From positions 135,568,979 to 135,632,978 of the forward strand of contig NC_057809.1 in NCBI RefSeq assembly GCF_018294505.1: a stretch of DNA of 64,000 bases. The letters run 5' to 3'. This stretch comes from Triticum aestivum. Its lineage: Eukaryota; Streptophyta; Magnoliopsida; Poales; Poaceae. Positions 1 through 9,269 of this stretch are shown here, one piece after another. Below the pieces are notes generated by a model. It was given only the letters and a program-made list of their open reading frames with translations, searched no databases and was not told the DNA's origin. Both the position numbers and the translations under genes were made by a program. Position 1 is the stretch's first letter. Each line of letters opens with the position of its first letter.

Positions 1-660
1 GGGGCATAGAAACAATGGGCCTTATACGGGCCGTAGACACAATGGGCCTTCTACGGGCCGTATCATCAATGGACCTTCTACGGGTCGTATTATCGGTTGG
101 CCAAACATGGGCCAATAACAGACCAGATTATGGTCGTAAATGGGCTAGAGTTGAAATCGTCCGTTCATGGGCCGACCATAATGGGCCATCGTTAATCAGC
201 CGTATTTGATGACGCTATGAAAACTTCCCAACGTATTAATGGGCCACAAACGGGCCGACTATAACCACGGGCTGAATTTAGCCCACAAGCAGAAAATGAC
301 AGTAACGGGCCGTAAGTAAACGAATGCTGGAAATGAGCCCAAGAATAAATGGGCCCTATAAGGCCGAAAGATAACATGGGCTGGAAACGGCCCAACTGAA
401 TAATGGGCCGTTAATGGGTATAAAGTGATACACTGTTCATTACAGGCCAGGTTTACCACGGGCCGTTAAGGGGCTGAGGGTTACTAAGGGCCTCATATGG
501 GCCGAAAGACTTCATGGGCCATACATGGGTCAGAAGTTAAAATGGGCGAGAATTATATTGGACGGCCCAGATGATGCTACTAGGCCTAATTCGGATAGGC
601 TGTAAACGGGCCCTGGGTTAGCGGGCTATAAATGGGCTATATGCGAACAGGCCGTTAACA
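1..660. repeat. Degenerate GGGCC-rich subterminal repeats of the left CACTA
   Basis: The stretch is made of irregular units containing atgggcc, acgggccgt and their complements, a few tens of bases apart, in both orientations. Such arrays near CACTA ends normally bind the element's own DNA-binding protein (family knowledge). No open reading frame here looks like a gene. Confidence 0.65.
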
Positions 661-1098
661 GGCTTGTCGTGGGCCGGCCATGTGTTGACGTATCATAGGC
701 GCTTTGGGTCCAATGAGTGGATGACATCTATCCCAACGGTGAGCCGACACGTGTTTCCTCCAGCCAATGATGATTTTACACATGGAAAATACCCATTGGT
801 CGGGGTTGTTAATGGGTTATGGGATCCAAAACCGGACCCGATAGATTAACAGTGTTCCGTTACGGTGGATGCCACGTGTTGGTCACCCTTGACGAAAGCA
901 CTTCTGTGACGCGCGATTTATCGTCATCGAAGTGGACACTTCCGTGATGATAATTTTGGTAATGTCATGGAACACTTCTACGACAGCACATGTATGACTA
1001 TCTTGATTCTTTCATAAATTTGTCATGGATGTACATGCATGACAGAAAACCTACTGTGACAAACACGTATCATCACGGAAGTGTCTTTTTTTGTAGTG
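1..1098. mobile_element. CACTA transposon, right end only (cut by window start)
   Basis: The right edge is an inverted terminal sequence that reads, on the minus strand, CACTACAAAAAAAGACAC starting at 1098, the CACTA signature. It is followed inward by short palindromic units built on cacgtatcatcacgg and tcatggatgtacatgcatgac. The adjacent 1099-1101 is AAA, a plausible 3-bp target duplication whose partner is outside the window. The flank at 1099-1152 is Copia reverse transcriptase coding sequence, so this element inserted into the Copia element. No coding sequence is visible in this part. Element type is secure; the family name is not. Confidence 0.8.
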
Positions 1099-1152
1099 AA
1101 ACCTTTTGCAACAAGTCAACCTTTGTAGACAGTAACATTACCGTCAGCGCCA
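1099..1152 (-). pseudogene. Copia reverse transcriptase fragment between two CACTA elements
   Basis: Read on the minus strand these 54 bases continue the RT frame left at 13787: KKTG joins ADGNVTVYKG, a stop, then LVAKGF. That matches the conserved start of Copia RT (family knowledge: ...DADGNVTVYKARLVAKGF). The join is clean once one CCA copy (1150-1152 or 13784-13786) is removed. A stop codon lies where Arg is usual. Confidence 0.8.
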
Positions 1153-1164
1153 CACTACTAGGAA

Positions 1165-1513
1165 AAGGCCTACTAATGGCGCACCTAATTTGGCCATTAA
1201 TGGCGCATTAGTGGTGCGCCATTAGTGCCACGCCATTAGTATATTTTACTAATGGCGCACCACTGGTGCGCCATTAGTATCTGGTATACTAATGGCGCAC
1301 CTCGGATGCGCCACTAGTATATACAACAGTGCGCCATTAGTATGCCTCCCAGGGGGCCATGTATACCCAGGTGCTTTGGCATACTAATGGCGCACAACAA
1401 CAGGATGCGCCATTAGTAACTTCGGCATACTAATGGCGCACTATTTAATGATGCGCCATTAGTATCCTTTGGCATACTAATGGCGCACTATGATGTGATG
1501 TGCCATTAGTATG
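1165..1513. repeat. Left subterminal palindromic repeats of the CACTA
   Basis: Roughly a dozen copies of actaatggcgcac or its complement gtgcgccattagt alternate, so neighbouring copies form short hairpins of about 35-45 bp. The same motif fills the right end at 13287-13750, which supports one element between them. These are the expected binding sites for the element's own DNA-binding protein. Confidence 0.9.
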
Positions 1514-1780
1514 AATATTAGTTTTTTTATTTTTTAATTTTCTGTTTTTTGCACAGGTTACAAAATGTATAATTGGACAAAATATAGACAGCACACATCA
1601 ACAACAGATTCATCGAATACAATAGAAGATTAGTCTCTGAATACAATTCATCATTTTAGTCTCCGAATACAATTCATCATATTAGTCTTCGAATTGAAAA
1701 GACCGAACAAAGATAGAACATTATATTACAAGTCTCGAGACCGCGAGTTTGTCTTCACATTACAAGTCGATATCGATCAT

Positions 1781-2035
1781 CTAAACTACCATCACATAGA
1801 AGAGAGCTGCGGTCATCACGATGAGCATCATCACGATGAAACTCGTCTTCATCCGGTTCCTCCAACACTCCCTCCCCTCTCCCGCTAGATAGCGGGCGTA
1901 TCTAGATTCAGCCTCGGCCCTAGTGGCGTACCCTTTGTAACTGTTACCGCTGAATCGGTGAACCTGTCTCCGACACTCCTCCCAGTCATCGTAGACTCCA
2001 GGAACCTTACCCTTGTACACGACATACCACGGCAT
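1781..2035 (-). CDS. Small RNase H1 hybrid-binding-domain protein with C-terminal membrane helix
   Basis: An intact 84-residue ORF. Residues 1-46 (WYVVYKGKVPGVYDDWEEC, then FSGNSYKGYATRAEAE) match the RNase H1 N-terminal hybrid-binding domain, Pfam Cauli_VI, which binds RNA/DNA hybrids in known proteins. The last 20 or so residues (FIVMMLIVMTAALFYVMVV) form a strong hydrophobic helix. There is no RNase H catalytic domain. It lies 240 bp downstream of the peptidase gene on the same strand. A splice-acceptor-like TAG two bases before the ATG means it could also be a terminal exon of a longer transcript. Role in transposition is unknown. Confidence 0.65.
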   Translation of the reverse strand: MPWYVVYKGKVPGVYDDWEECRRQVHRFSGNSYKGYATRAEAESRYARYLAGEGRECWRNRMKTSFIVMMLIVMTAALFYVMVV

Positions 2036-2273
2036 CGCTATGCAGTAGCCAAACGAAACGTTAGTACCAATTCATAGACAATACATAAGCAATATATAAG
2101 TATGCAACAGAAAGATCGGAAGAGAAAAGCAAGACATTAATAGCATCGATTACATCTAAGTTGAACGACTCTCGAAACCAAAGAGACATACTACAAGTTC
2201 ATTAAAGTTTAATTACAACATGAGCCAATCGATGTTTCAGAACTAGACACAGCATCACTGCTTTCGACTCGAC

Positions 2274-5200
2274 TCAAGGGACCGGAGCGTGGATGAAGCC
2301 GCCGTCTATCGTGGGAGTCATGAAACAACGGGCGTTGTCAGCCTGCATTTGTAGGATTGTGTCGATGTCACTGTTGGACGGTTGATTTCTGAGGTAGAAC
2401 TGCCCCGAGGTACGAAGGACATCTTGATGGATGATTTCCGCAAACTCCGACTGGATGCGAAAGAATTCTTGTCTGATGTCCGCGTCCTGGATTGCCGACA
2501 CGCTCGCGGCCCAATCTTTGAGTCTACTCGGTAGCAGAAGTTGATGATGGTCCCGTACGATCGCCCGCATGTGATGGATGGCGTAGTAGGCACCCTTCTG
2601 ACCGCCAGGCGGCTGCTTGATGCAGCAGAACGTCGTATTGTGGGAGAACACGTGCTTGTCGTACTTATGAATAGGCCTGGTGAAGGTGCCTCCAGATTTG
2701 ACGTAGCTGGGGAGAACATCATCAAGAACCTTCTTGACATTTGTGTAGTCTACGTTCGACTGACGGTCCGGGTCAAAATATGTGGCCATGGAATATTTGG
2801 GGCTTAGGAGGATGAGCGTGCAATGTGTGACACTGCAGAAAACACGGAATGTTAAAAGAAAAAACGATCGAAATCTAAGAATTCATATGTTAGGGGGCAG
2901 TTGAGGGGAGGACTTACTCGGGAAAGTAAGGCACGAGGAAGTTATCCTTATCTTGGTTTGCCAGAATGACGCCTTCGAGGTAAGAACTCGCGACTTGCTG
3001 GTCCCCTGCGCTGCCCAAGATCTTGGCACGCATGTAGAAGGGGTCGACTATCACGATGTTCGGGGTCTTGTCGCGAATGATCCGCATCTCCATAGTCAGC
3101 GAAAATAGCCGAACGAAGGTGTAGTGCAGTGGATGAAGGTTCAACATAGTGTGGATGTCATCAAACCGCAGGACGATCATACCCCCGATGGAGTTATCCA
3201 CAAAGCCCTTGCCCTCTGGCACCTTGGCCGCGAAAACCGGGTGTGCCACATCCTTCTCTCCGAGACGCCGCTTCTCCAAAGAAAGAACACTGTCATGCAG
3301 ACTCCGCATAGCACCGGTTGCAGCATCGAGCATATTTCTCGGTAGCATCGTCCTACCCGCCACATGCACCCTCCTCGAGATATCCTCAGGTGAAGGTGGC
3401 CCGTCCTGAGCACGGATCGTACTCGGTGCCGGCTGGCCCGCACCCTTGTTAGTCTTTCTTTTGCGTGCCTTCTTCTTCTCCTGTAATGGGACCGAGTTCT
3501 GCTCACAGACCGCCTTCTTGAGTGTGTTGGGGCTGATAATATTTCGCACCTCACCTATCTAAGGCTCGGTGAAGTCGGCAGCTGGAGGCGTCTCCTGAGA
3601 GCTGAATGGCAGACGACGCCTGTTGCAACTTGGCTTCTCCGCGGTACCAGCTAGATCGCGCACGTCTTTTGTTGGGTTGGGTTCTTGAGAAGGAGGCCCC
3701 ATGAAGTCGCCACCGTACCCATGATCGGCAAAGTACTGATCGACGTTGGCAAATGTATCGTCGTCGTCGTCGTTCTGATCCTGTGCCATATGCATGTTTG
3801 GATCCAGTGGCATAGGGATGTCCGGCACCGTTGTGGCGGTCTTGCCATGGGGCCGACTTGGCGCCGGCACGACTGGCGGTGTTGTCTTTGGGGTGGTGTC
3901 CCCCGCCCCCAAACGAATCTGGCTCTTCGGCCAAAGCAGGGGCCAGCTCAGGCAGGAGCTGAGGGTCAACACGTCATCATCGTCGGCCCCGACGGGTCAA
4001 ATCGGAGGTAACAACTCGTCGCAGCCTGGCAGCACCCGAACCAGTTGAACCCTAAACAAGTTGGGTGGCATCTGGGTATCGTGGAACAAGGGGTTGCCCG
4101 GTTGAACGATTTTGCCCTTGGCGACATCGACCAACTCGTTGTTCACGAAGTGTAGGAGAGTGCACGAAACGTCAGCGGCGCCCTGTGAAAACATGTAGGG
4201 CGTCAGGGATGCCCAGTCAAAGGCAAGGAGATGAAGTCCTCGACCGAGAGAGGCTTAATTAGTTACCGTGATGATGGCGTCGAGCTCAGCTAATGTCGAG
4301 GCACCGCCAACCGCGGGCGTGCAGTTGACGGAGGGGCCGCTTGCTGCAGAGGTGCCGGCCGGCGTACACCCGGGTGCATTAAGCTCCCGTGCCGGCGCCG
4401 GAGACACCAATGGCCCTGCCATCGCGTTCTGCGAGTTGCTGGCCGTGAAGCTAGGAATCGGGGGCGGCCCCTGTTGGCCGCCCGCAATCCACGCACTAAT
4501 CCCCTGGATCAAGGTAGGCACAATGGCGGTGATCGTCGCTCCGAGTTGTTGTTGCACTTGCTCTTGGACAATCTCTGGAATCCGCGCCACCTGTGCCCTG
4601 AGTTCTTGAACCTCGCGCGCCTGGCTTTCCGAGCTGGTCTTTTTTTTCCTTTCGCCCACCAGTGTTATAGTATGACGACCATTTTGTCGACAACCTTTGC
4701 CGGCCACACGACCAGCTGACGTCGGCTTACTGAGCTTATCCTTGTTCTTCATTACATTCAACGCCCTATTTAGAGTGGTGTCCCAAGGGTTTCTCTTAGT
4801 CGACCCCGCGCTACTGCTTTCAGTCGCCTGCGGAAGGAATGTGAACCATTTAGAAATTTGGCTTCATTAATTAGAATGTGACCATATGGAGCTAATTACG
4901 CGGGGGTGTATTCCTTACCAGAACAAGCTCAAGCGCCCTGGTCTTCGGATCCGTGGTAAGCTCCTTTGTTTTCGGGTCCTTCTTGTACCGAGCCCTGACA
5001 AAGTTCCTGGTCTGCTTGTCACCGTATTTATCGAAGAGGGGCGGTAGGCCTTGCTCGGCACGGTCCGCCTCCTCCTTGTCCCATATAGGCTCCGCCACTC
5101 TGTAACCGCCGGGAACGAGTGTGTGTTCCCCTAAGTTCAGCTCCCGCATTTCTTTCCCCCACTTACTTGATTCGGAGTTTGCGGTGCTCGAGCAATTGAT

Positions 5201-5848
5201 CTTGAAGTCATTGTAGTCATCTTCGGTGATCGAAGGATTTTTCTCCTTGATCTTCTCATAACTCTCACCTTTCTCGATCATTCTCTTCACATTGCTTTTC
5301 CAAGTAGACAGGGCCTTGCTCATCTTCGTGAGGGCAGCATTGTTCACTTTATTCCCTTTGAGGCTTGTGTTTTCAAATTCAGCTTGGAACTTGTATCGTT
5401 CGTGCAGCTTCGTGAAGAGGAGGTTGCGCAAATTCCCTCAGTCAGGATGCCTCAGGTTCTCGGTGTTGATCGAGACGGTGCTCCAGAGAATGCACCCGAG
5501 CTGAAGCGAGTACCCCTTGACTATTCGTTCGGGCGCCGTTGGATTCCCGTCGGAGTCCACTTCAGTAACTTCCTCCTTGAGGGTGCGGAGCATGGTCGGG
5601 TGCCGGTCCTTCCGTTGCCTCTTCGGTTGGCTGCCATCTGTGCGTACGCCGCCATCATCAGTGGTGGCATCCTCGGCGGCACCATCAGTGGTGGCATCAG
5701 TGGGGTCATCCTCGGCGGTACCATCAGTGGTCTCAGGATCGATGGGGAAGGCGGCGTCCTCATACAAGTGAGGTTGTTCCTCCATCTCCTGGGACAGCTT
5801 CCAGAATGCCTTGCCGCCCGAACCCCCGGCCTCATCGTTGTTGGCCAT
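2274..5848 (-). pseudogene. CACTA second gene: plant-transposase domain plus Ulp1-like (C48) peptidase, broken
   Basis: Four exons join in consistent phase with GT..AG introns of 84-91 bp: 5848-4919, 4827-4267, 4182-2918 and 2832-2274, about 1,100 codons from MANNDEAGGSG. Exon 1 holds an acidic start and a Ptta/En/Spm plant-transposase-like domain. Exon 2 is low-complexity with a coiled-coil-like stretch. Exons 3-4 end in a Ulp1/SENP-type fold: the His (THCTLILLSPK) falls just after the last intron, and the Asp is in TYFDPD. The usual QPPG...C motif reads QPPGGQKGAYY, so the catalytic Cys is Gly. In-frame stops lie at 5438-5440 (TGA), 3997-3999 (TGA) and 3559-3561 (TAG). Each fits a single C-to-T or G-to-A change. 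Inactive as a peptidase and as a full-length protein. Confidence 0.8.
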
Positions 5849-5934
5849 GTTTCTCTCTAAATAGGAACAAAGTTTGGTCAAAAAGTTGGTTATTGTCAAG
5901 GAACAAGATCATGGTCTCATCATTTAGGGTTTGT

Positions 5935-6056
5935 CGACACCGAGGCATCCTAAAAGCTAAGCTTTTATCATTGAGGGTTTTTCGACGCCGAGGCACCCTA
6001 AAAGCCTAAGCTTTCATCATTTCGGTTTTTATCGACACCGAGGCACCCTAAAAGCC
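5935..6056. repeat. About 49-bp direct repeat, three copies
   Basis: The core cgacaccgaggca...cctaaaagc recurs at about 5935, 5983 and 6033, each followed by an aagctttyatcat block. It lies just upstream of the second gene's start (5848, minus strand), so it may be promoter or leader sequence. Confidence 0.75.
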
Positions 6057-6142
6057 ATGCATTAGTCACAAGTACGCCGGGGCACTTGATCCTACTTAAT
6101 TAACTACTAAGATACCCCGGCCCATGCATTAGTCACAAGTAC
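6055..6142. repeat. Direct repeat of ccatgcattagtcacaagtac, two copies
   Basis: The 21-bp sequence beginning ccatgcattagtcac occurs at 6055-6075 and again at 6122-6142, 67 bp apart, next to the hairpin at 6138. No coding potential. Confidence 0.7.
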
Positions 6143-6232
6143 CCCATATGTCCTATTTTTAGCAAAGTCATGCTAAAATTCACGGAAAATTTCAGCATGA
6201 CCTTTGCTGAAAATAGGACATATGGAGTACCC
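6138..6232. repeat. Large imperfect inverted repeat upstream of the second CACTA gene
   Basis: The left arm from gtaccccatatgtcc to gctaaaattc and the right arm from aaaatttcagc to catatggagtac are nearly perfect complements of about 44 bp around a five-base centre. A related but decayed copy lies at 12868-12960, upstream of the transposase. No terminal features suggest a separate MITE. Confidence 0.8.
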
Positions 6233-6239
6233 GAATTTG

Positions 6240-8390
6240 CCGGAACGAAAGTTAATCAACATTCCAGCAAACTCAAGGGCCTCTCGGGTGGACAAGGCAA
6301 AAAAGGCCTCCATCACAACATGGAAAATACATTGGCATGTGAAGAGGTGAAACAATATATGCATCTCCAAGCAGTATCATTCAACATTTTGGACAAACCA
6401 CTACAAGCAATACTGGACCATTTCTCCCCCAATACCTCATAGCAACATTATTTGGGTACCTATATGGTATTAACATGCCATTCTCTGTCAACAGAAGTAG
6501 CACAAAATCATTCAAGTACCAGACAGCTGACAGACATTGATCAACTGACAGAAGTAGCACATTCACCTATATGGTACTGACAGAGCTTTTTGGCCAACAC
6601 TCATAAAACTGATCAACATTTCTCTAACTCAGACTACTTTACACTGATCAACTGTTCTAATGGAGGAGAGGAGGAACATCTGAGGTGGCTACTCACATCT
6701 ACTTCTGGTGGGTGCTGAGGTAGGACTTCTCGCAGTACTCGGAGGCGGAGTAGAGCTGCGGCCGCAGGTTCTTGAGCTCCTGCATCAAGCATGGCCACAA
6801 CGCTCAGTTTATCTACCATAGACAGTTTAGCAGAAACAAAAGCAACACACACATGTCTATGAAGTATCTGAATTTTGCAACTTTATTGTGTCTGAAATAG
6901 CTTTACTCGATGGTGTACATGCAGATCTCAGTTTCAAACTGGAATAATTTACAAGCAGTTTCAAACTGGATACATATGACTGTGCCATTCTAAGATTAAA
7001 AGGAAGACACAAAGAACTTAATTAGATAAAGCAGTGTCAGCTTTCCTAAGACAAGTATCAGCAAAGCATACACAAAAAGTATCCAAAGCAATAAGCACCA
7101 AAACATTACTACACACAAAATATCCAGTCTACATACATATGCCTTCTAAATCTTCCATGCTTCTAAATGAAGGTCAAAATAGAATAATGCACACAACATC
7201 GACACAATAATTATGGACCCATGTTTGTGGAAGCTCGATATACAGGAAGCAATGAAAGATTGTTTTAACTGAACCAAAAGAATGCTAGATGTGCATTCTA
7301 ATTGAACCAAAAGATGCTGCTGCTGCATATACGTACAAACAAACAGAAGCAAAACTAGGTGATGTGTAAGTAGACTATAATTTAGGACAGCAAGTAATCA
7401 CCAAAACAAAGGAGGCGTGCTAGGAGCAGATTGGTGCTAACCAAATCCAATGATTGGTGGTAAAGATCATTCATTGTTAATTGTTGATTTAGCAGCAGGA
7501 GCATGCTAGTAATCAAATCTACCGAGGAGGAGCTTATTTGGCAGCAAAGGATTGTCGTCCCATTCTACGAATCCAAACCGGAGCGAGCCTTTTTGTCCCC
7601 GTAAGTAAATATAGAAGACAAGAGCAGACCATCCTTTGCCTCTAAGGACGAGGTACTGGACTTGAATATCTCAAGAAGATAATAATAGTAATGTAGAAAC
7701 AATGTAAGATAGAATATTTCTTGGAGGTGGTGAAAAAGCCAGCCAGACCAGAAACGCTCACGTTAACTACACATACATACATGCATACATAACACACACA
7801 TATGTATATTCCTTGCCCTCCCATGTATAGTACGTAACAAGGATGGACCATTTCCATGATTATGCAGAAGAAGAGAAAGACCTGCAATCAGCTCGGATTA
7901 CATTTGTGGAGTTCATCAACTAAAGCAGAGCGAGGTACTGAACTTGCATCTTGAGAAAACGCAAATCTAGCAACAATTACAAGATAGATTATATATCTTG
8001 ACCATATGGAGCAACAGCCAGCCAGACCAGCGATACCGAAAAGCTAACTACACGTGTGGGCGTGAGTTGCAAACCTGAAACTCTGAATTTCCGTTGCCAA
8101 TACAAGTCTGAGTCTGAAACCTGAAACTCTTTGGTGTACCTACCTCCCCCCCAAATGGATCTCTTCCCTGTTGCCTGCAAAACTGAAAGTAAGTGTTGGA
8201 ATCAATCATCAAGACAAGACAACAAGCTGGAGATGAATGTGCAGTTTTGTGAAGAAGGAACTATAAAAGTTTGAGATTTGTGTCTCTGGTCTGAAGATAT
8301 AAGTTGCAGCAGGCCTTGGAATGCGGCATGGACAATGTAAGCGTGAGAGGGAGGAACCCTAATGGATCTAAAATAAGAAGAAGGAGGAGA
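6240..8390. other. CACTA spacer carrying captured host sequence
   Basis: About 2.1 kb between the two CACTA genes. It is AT-rich and intron-like. The only recognisable coding piece is the ABIL exon at 6697-6779 (minus strand). A cat/acat microsatellite lies at about 7771-7810. On the minus strand a GTAAGT donor at about 8396, after GC-rich leader-like sequence (8395-8560), would fit a captured 5' untranslated exon, so the whole stretch may be a captured gene segment with introns; that is inference. Confidence 0.45.
6697..6779 (-). pseudogene. Captured exon of an ABIL (Abl-interactor-like) gene
   Basis: On the minus strand a GATGCAG acceptor precedes 83 bases encoding ELKNLRPQLYSASEYCEKSYL and a few more residues, then a GTGAGT donor. 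This segment is the conserved start of plant ABIL proteins, subunits of the SCAR/WAVE actin-nucleation complex (family knowledge). The final codons read QK-stop, where the family has QKQ: a CAG-to-TAG change. The neighbouring ABIL exons were not found in the window. The intact splice sites show that it was captured from genomic DNA with introns and not from a processed mRNA. Confidence 0.75.
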
Positions 8391-8394
8391 ACTT

Positions 8395-8560
8395 ACTTGG
8401 GCTGATGAGGCGGCGGGGCAGCGGCGTCGGGGCGGCGTCGAGGCGGCGGGGCAGCAGCGTCGAGGCGTCGAGGCGGCGTCGGGGCAGCATCGAGGCGTCG
8501 AGGCGGCGGGGCAGCGGCGTCGGGGCGACGTCGAGGCGTCGAGGCGGCGGGGCGAAGCGA
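8395..8560. repeat. GC-rich ggcggcgtcgagg short-unit repeat
   Basis: Overlapping units of ggcggcg(gggcagc)gtcgagg run for about 165 bp. Long ORFs on both strands here are products of the simple composition (Arg/Ser/Pro/Ala only). It resembles the 5' leader of a grass gene read on the minus strand. Confidence 0.6.
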
Positions 8561-8635
8561 ATCGAGGGCGAGGGCGAGGGAGAGAGAGGGGATAGGTTAA
8601 TTTGGGCCGGGGAGGAAATATGGATGGGGGCGGCA

Positions 8636-8722
8636 CAATACTAATGGCACACCACCCCTCGGTGCGCCATAAGTACATCCATACTAATGGCGCACCTCAC
8701 CATGGTGCGCCATTAGTATTTT
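8636..8722. repeat. Internal copy of CACTA subterminal repeats
   Basis: Four half-sites (actaatggcacac, gtgcgccataagt, actaatggcgcac, gtgcgccattagt) form two hairpins in the middle of the element, about 5 kb from the right end and 7.5 kb from the left. They sit at the edge of the presumed captured segment. Confidence 0.85.
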
Positions 8723-8786
8723 TTTGATTTCTACTCGAGCCAAAAGGTTATCTTCCACCTGACCTGATCCACACCAAGTTCCCTCT

Positions 8787-8862
8787 ACTAGCTCGACTGG
8801 TCAGCAGCCAGTTCTCACACCAAGAGGTCCTGGGTTCGATTCCCAGGCTCCACAAATTTTTT
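8787..8862 (+). other. tRNA-like sequence with Pol III A and B boxes and T-run
   Basis: TAGCTCGACTGG at 8789-8800 fits the A box and GGTTCGATTCC at 8833-8843 fits the B box. The T-arm is a perfect 6-bp stem (CCTGGG/CCCAGG), and a T6 run follows at 8857-8862. No proper acceptor stem or anticodon arm forms, so it is not a working tRNA gene. It is most likely a tRNA-derived (SINE-head-like) remnant. Confidence 0.55.
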
Positions 8863-9268
8863 ATGCATTTAAAATGTTGTTTGATACTTATTTGTGTTTA
8901 AATATGTTCAAACTTGTTTAAATCATAACAGTAGTATTTTTTTATAAGACAGTAATAATTTTTTAAAAAATATCATCAAACAGTAATGCCGGTGGAGCGG
9001 GGGAGGGTGCGCGGGGTGCGGGGGGTCGGCGGCGGCGGTTGAGTAGGGGAATCGAGGGTGCGGGGGGTCGGCGGCGGCGGCCGGTGGACCGGGGGGTGCT
9101 CGGCGGCGAGGGGGACCGGATCTGGCGATGTGGGATAGCGATCGAGATGGAGGGGGATCGAGATCGAGTGTCCATGAAATTTAAAAATATTCATGATAGT
9201 TCAAAAAGTGCCCATGAAATACAATCGAGAAATGAAGGCTACGATTTAAATACAATCGATCTTAGCTA
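8863..9268. other. CACTA spacer downstream of the transposase
   Basis: AT-rich to about 8980, then a GC-rich block (8995-9120) with gtgcggggggtcggcggcggcgg twice, then AT-rich again to the transposase stop. No gene recognised. Confidence 0.5.
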
Positions 9269-9269
9269 G

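Noticed and set aside
1781..2035. Endogenous caulimovirus fragment, because of the viroplasmin-type domain
   Set aside because: The domain is also the RNase H1 N-terminus, no other pararetroviral sequence is near, and it sits within intact CACTA limits.
7540..7600. Possible second captured exon (between ttggcag and gtaagt on the plus strand)
   Set aside because: About 50 bp with splice-like ends but no recognisable protein, and the strand is opposite to the ABIL exon.
8202..8678. 158-codon minus-strand ORF over the GC-rich repeat
   Set aside because: Composition is a by-product of the ggcggcg repeat (Arg/Pro/Ser/Ala); no domain.
8787..8862. Functional tRNA gene
   Set aside because: T-arm and boxes fit, but acceptor stem and anticodon arm do not form.
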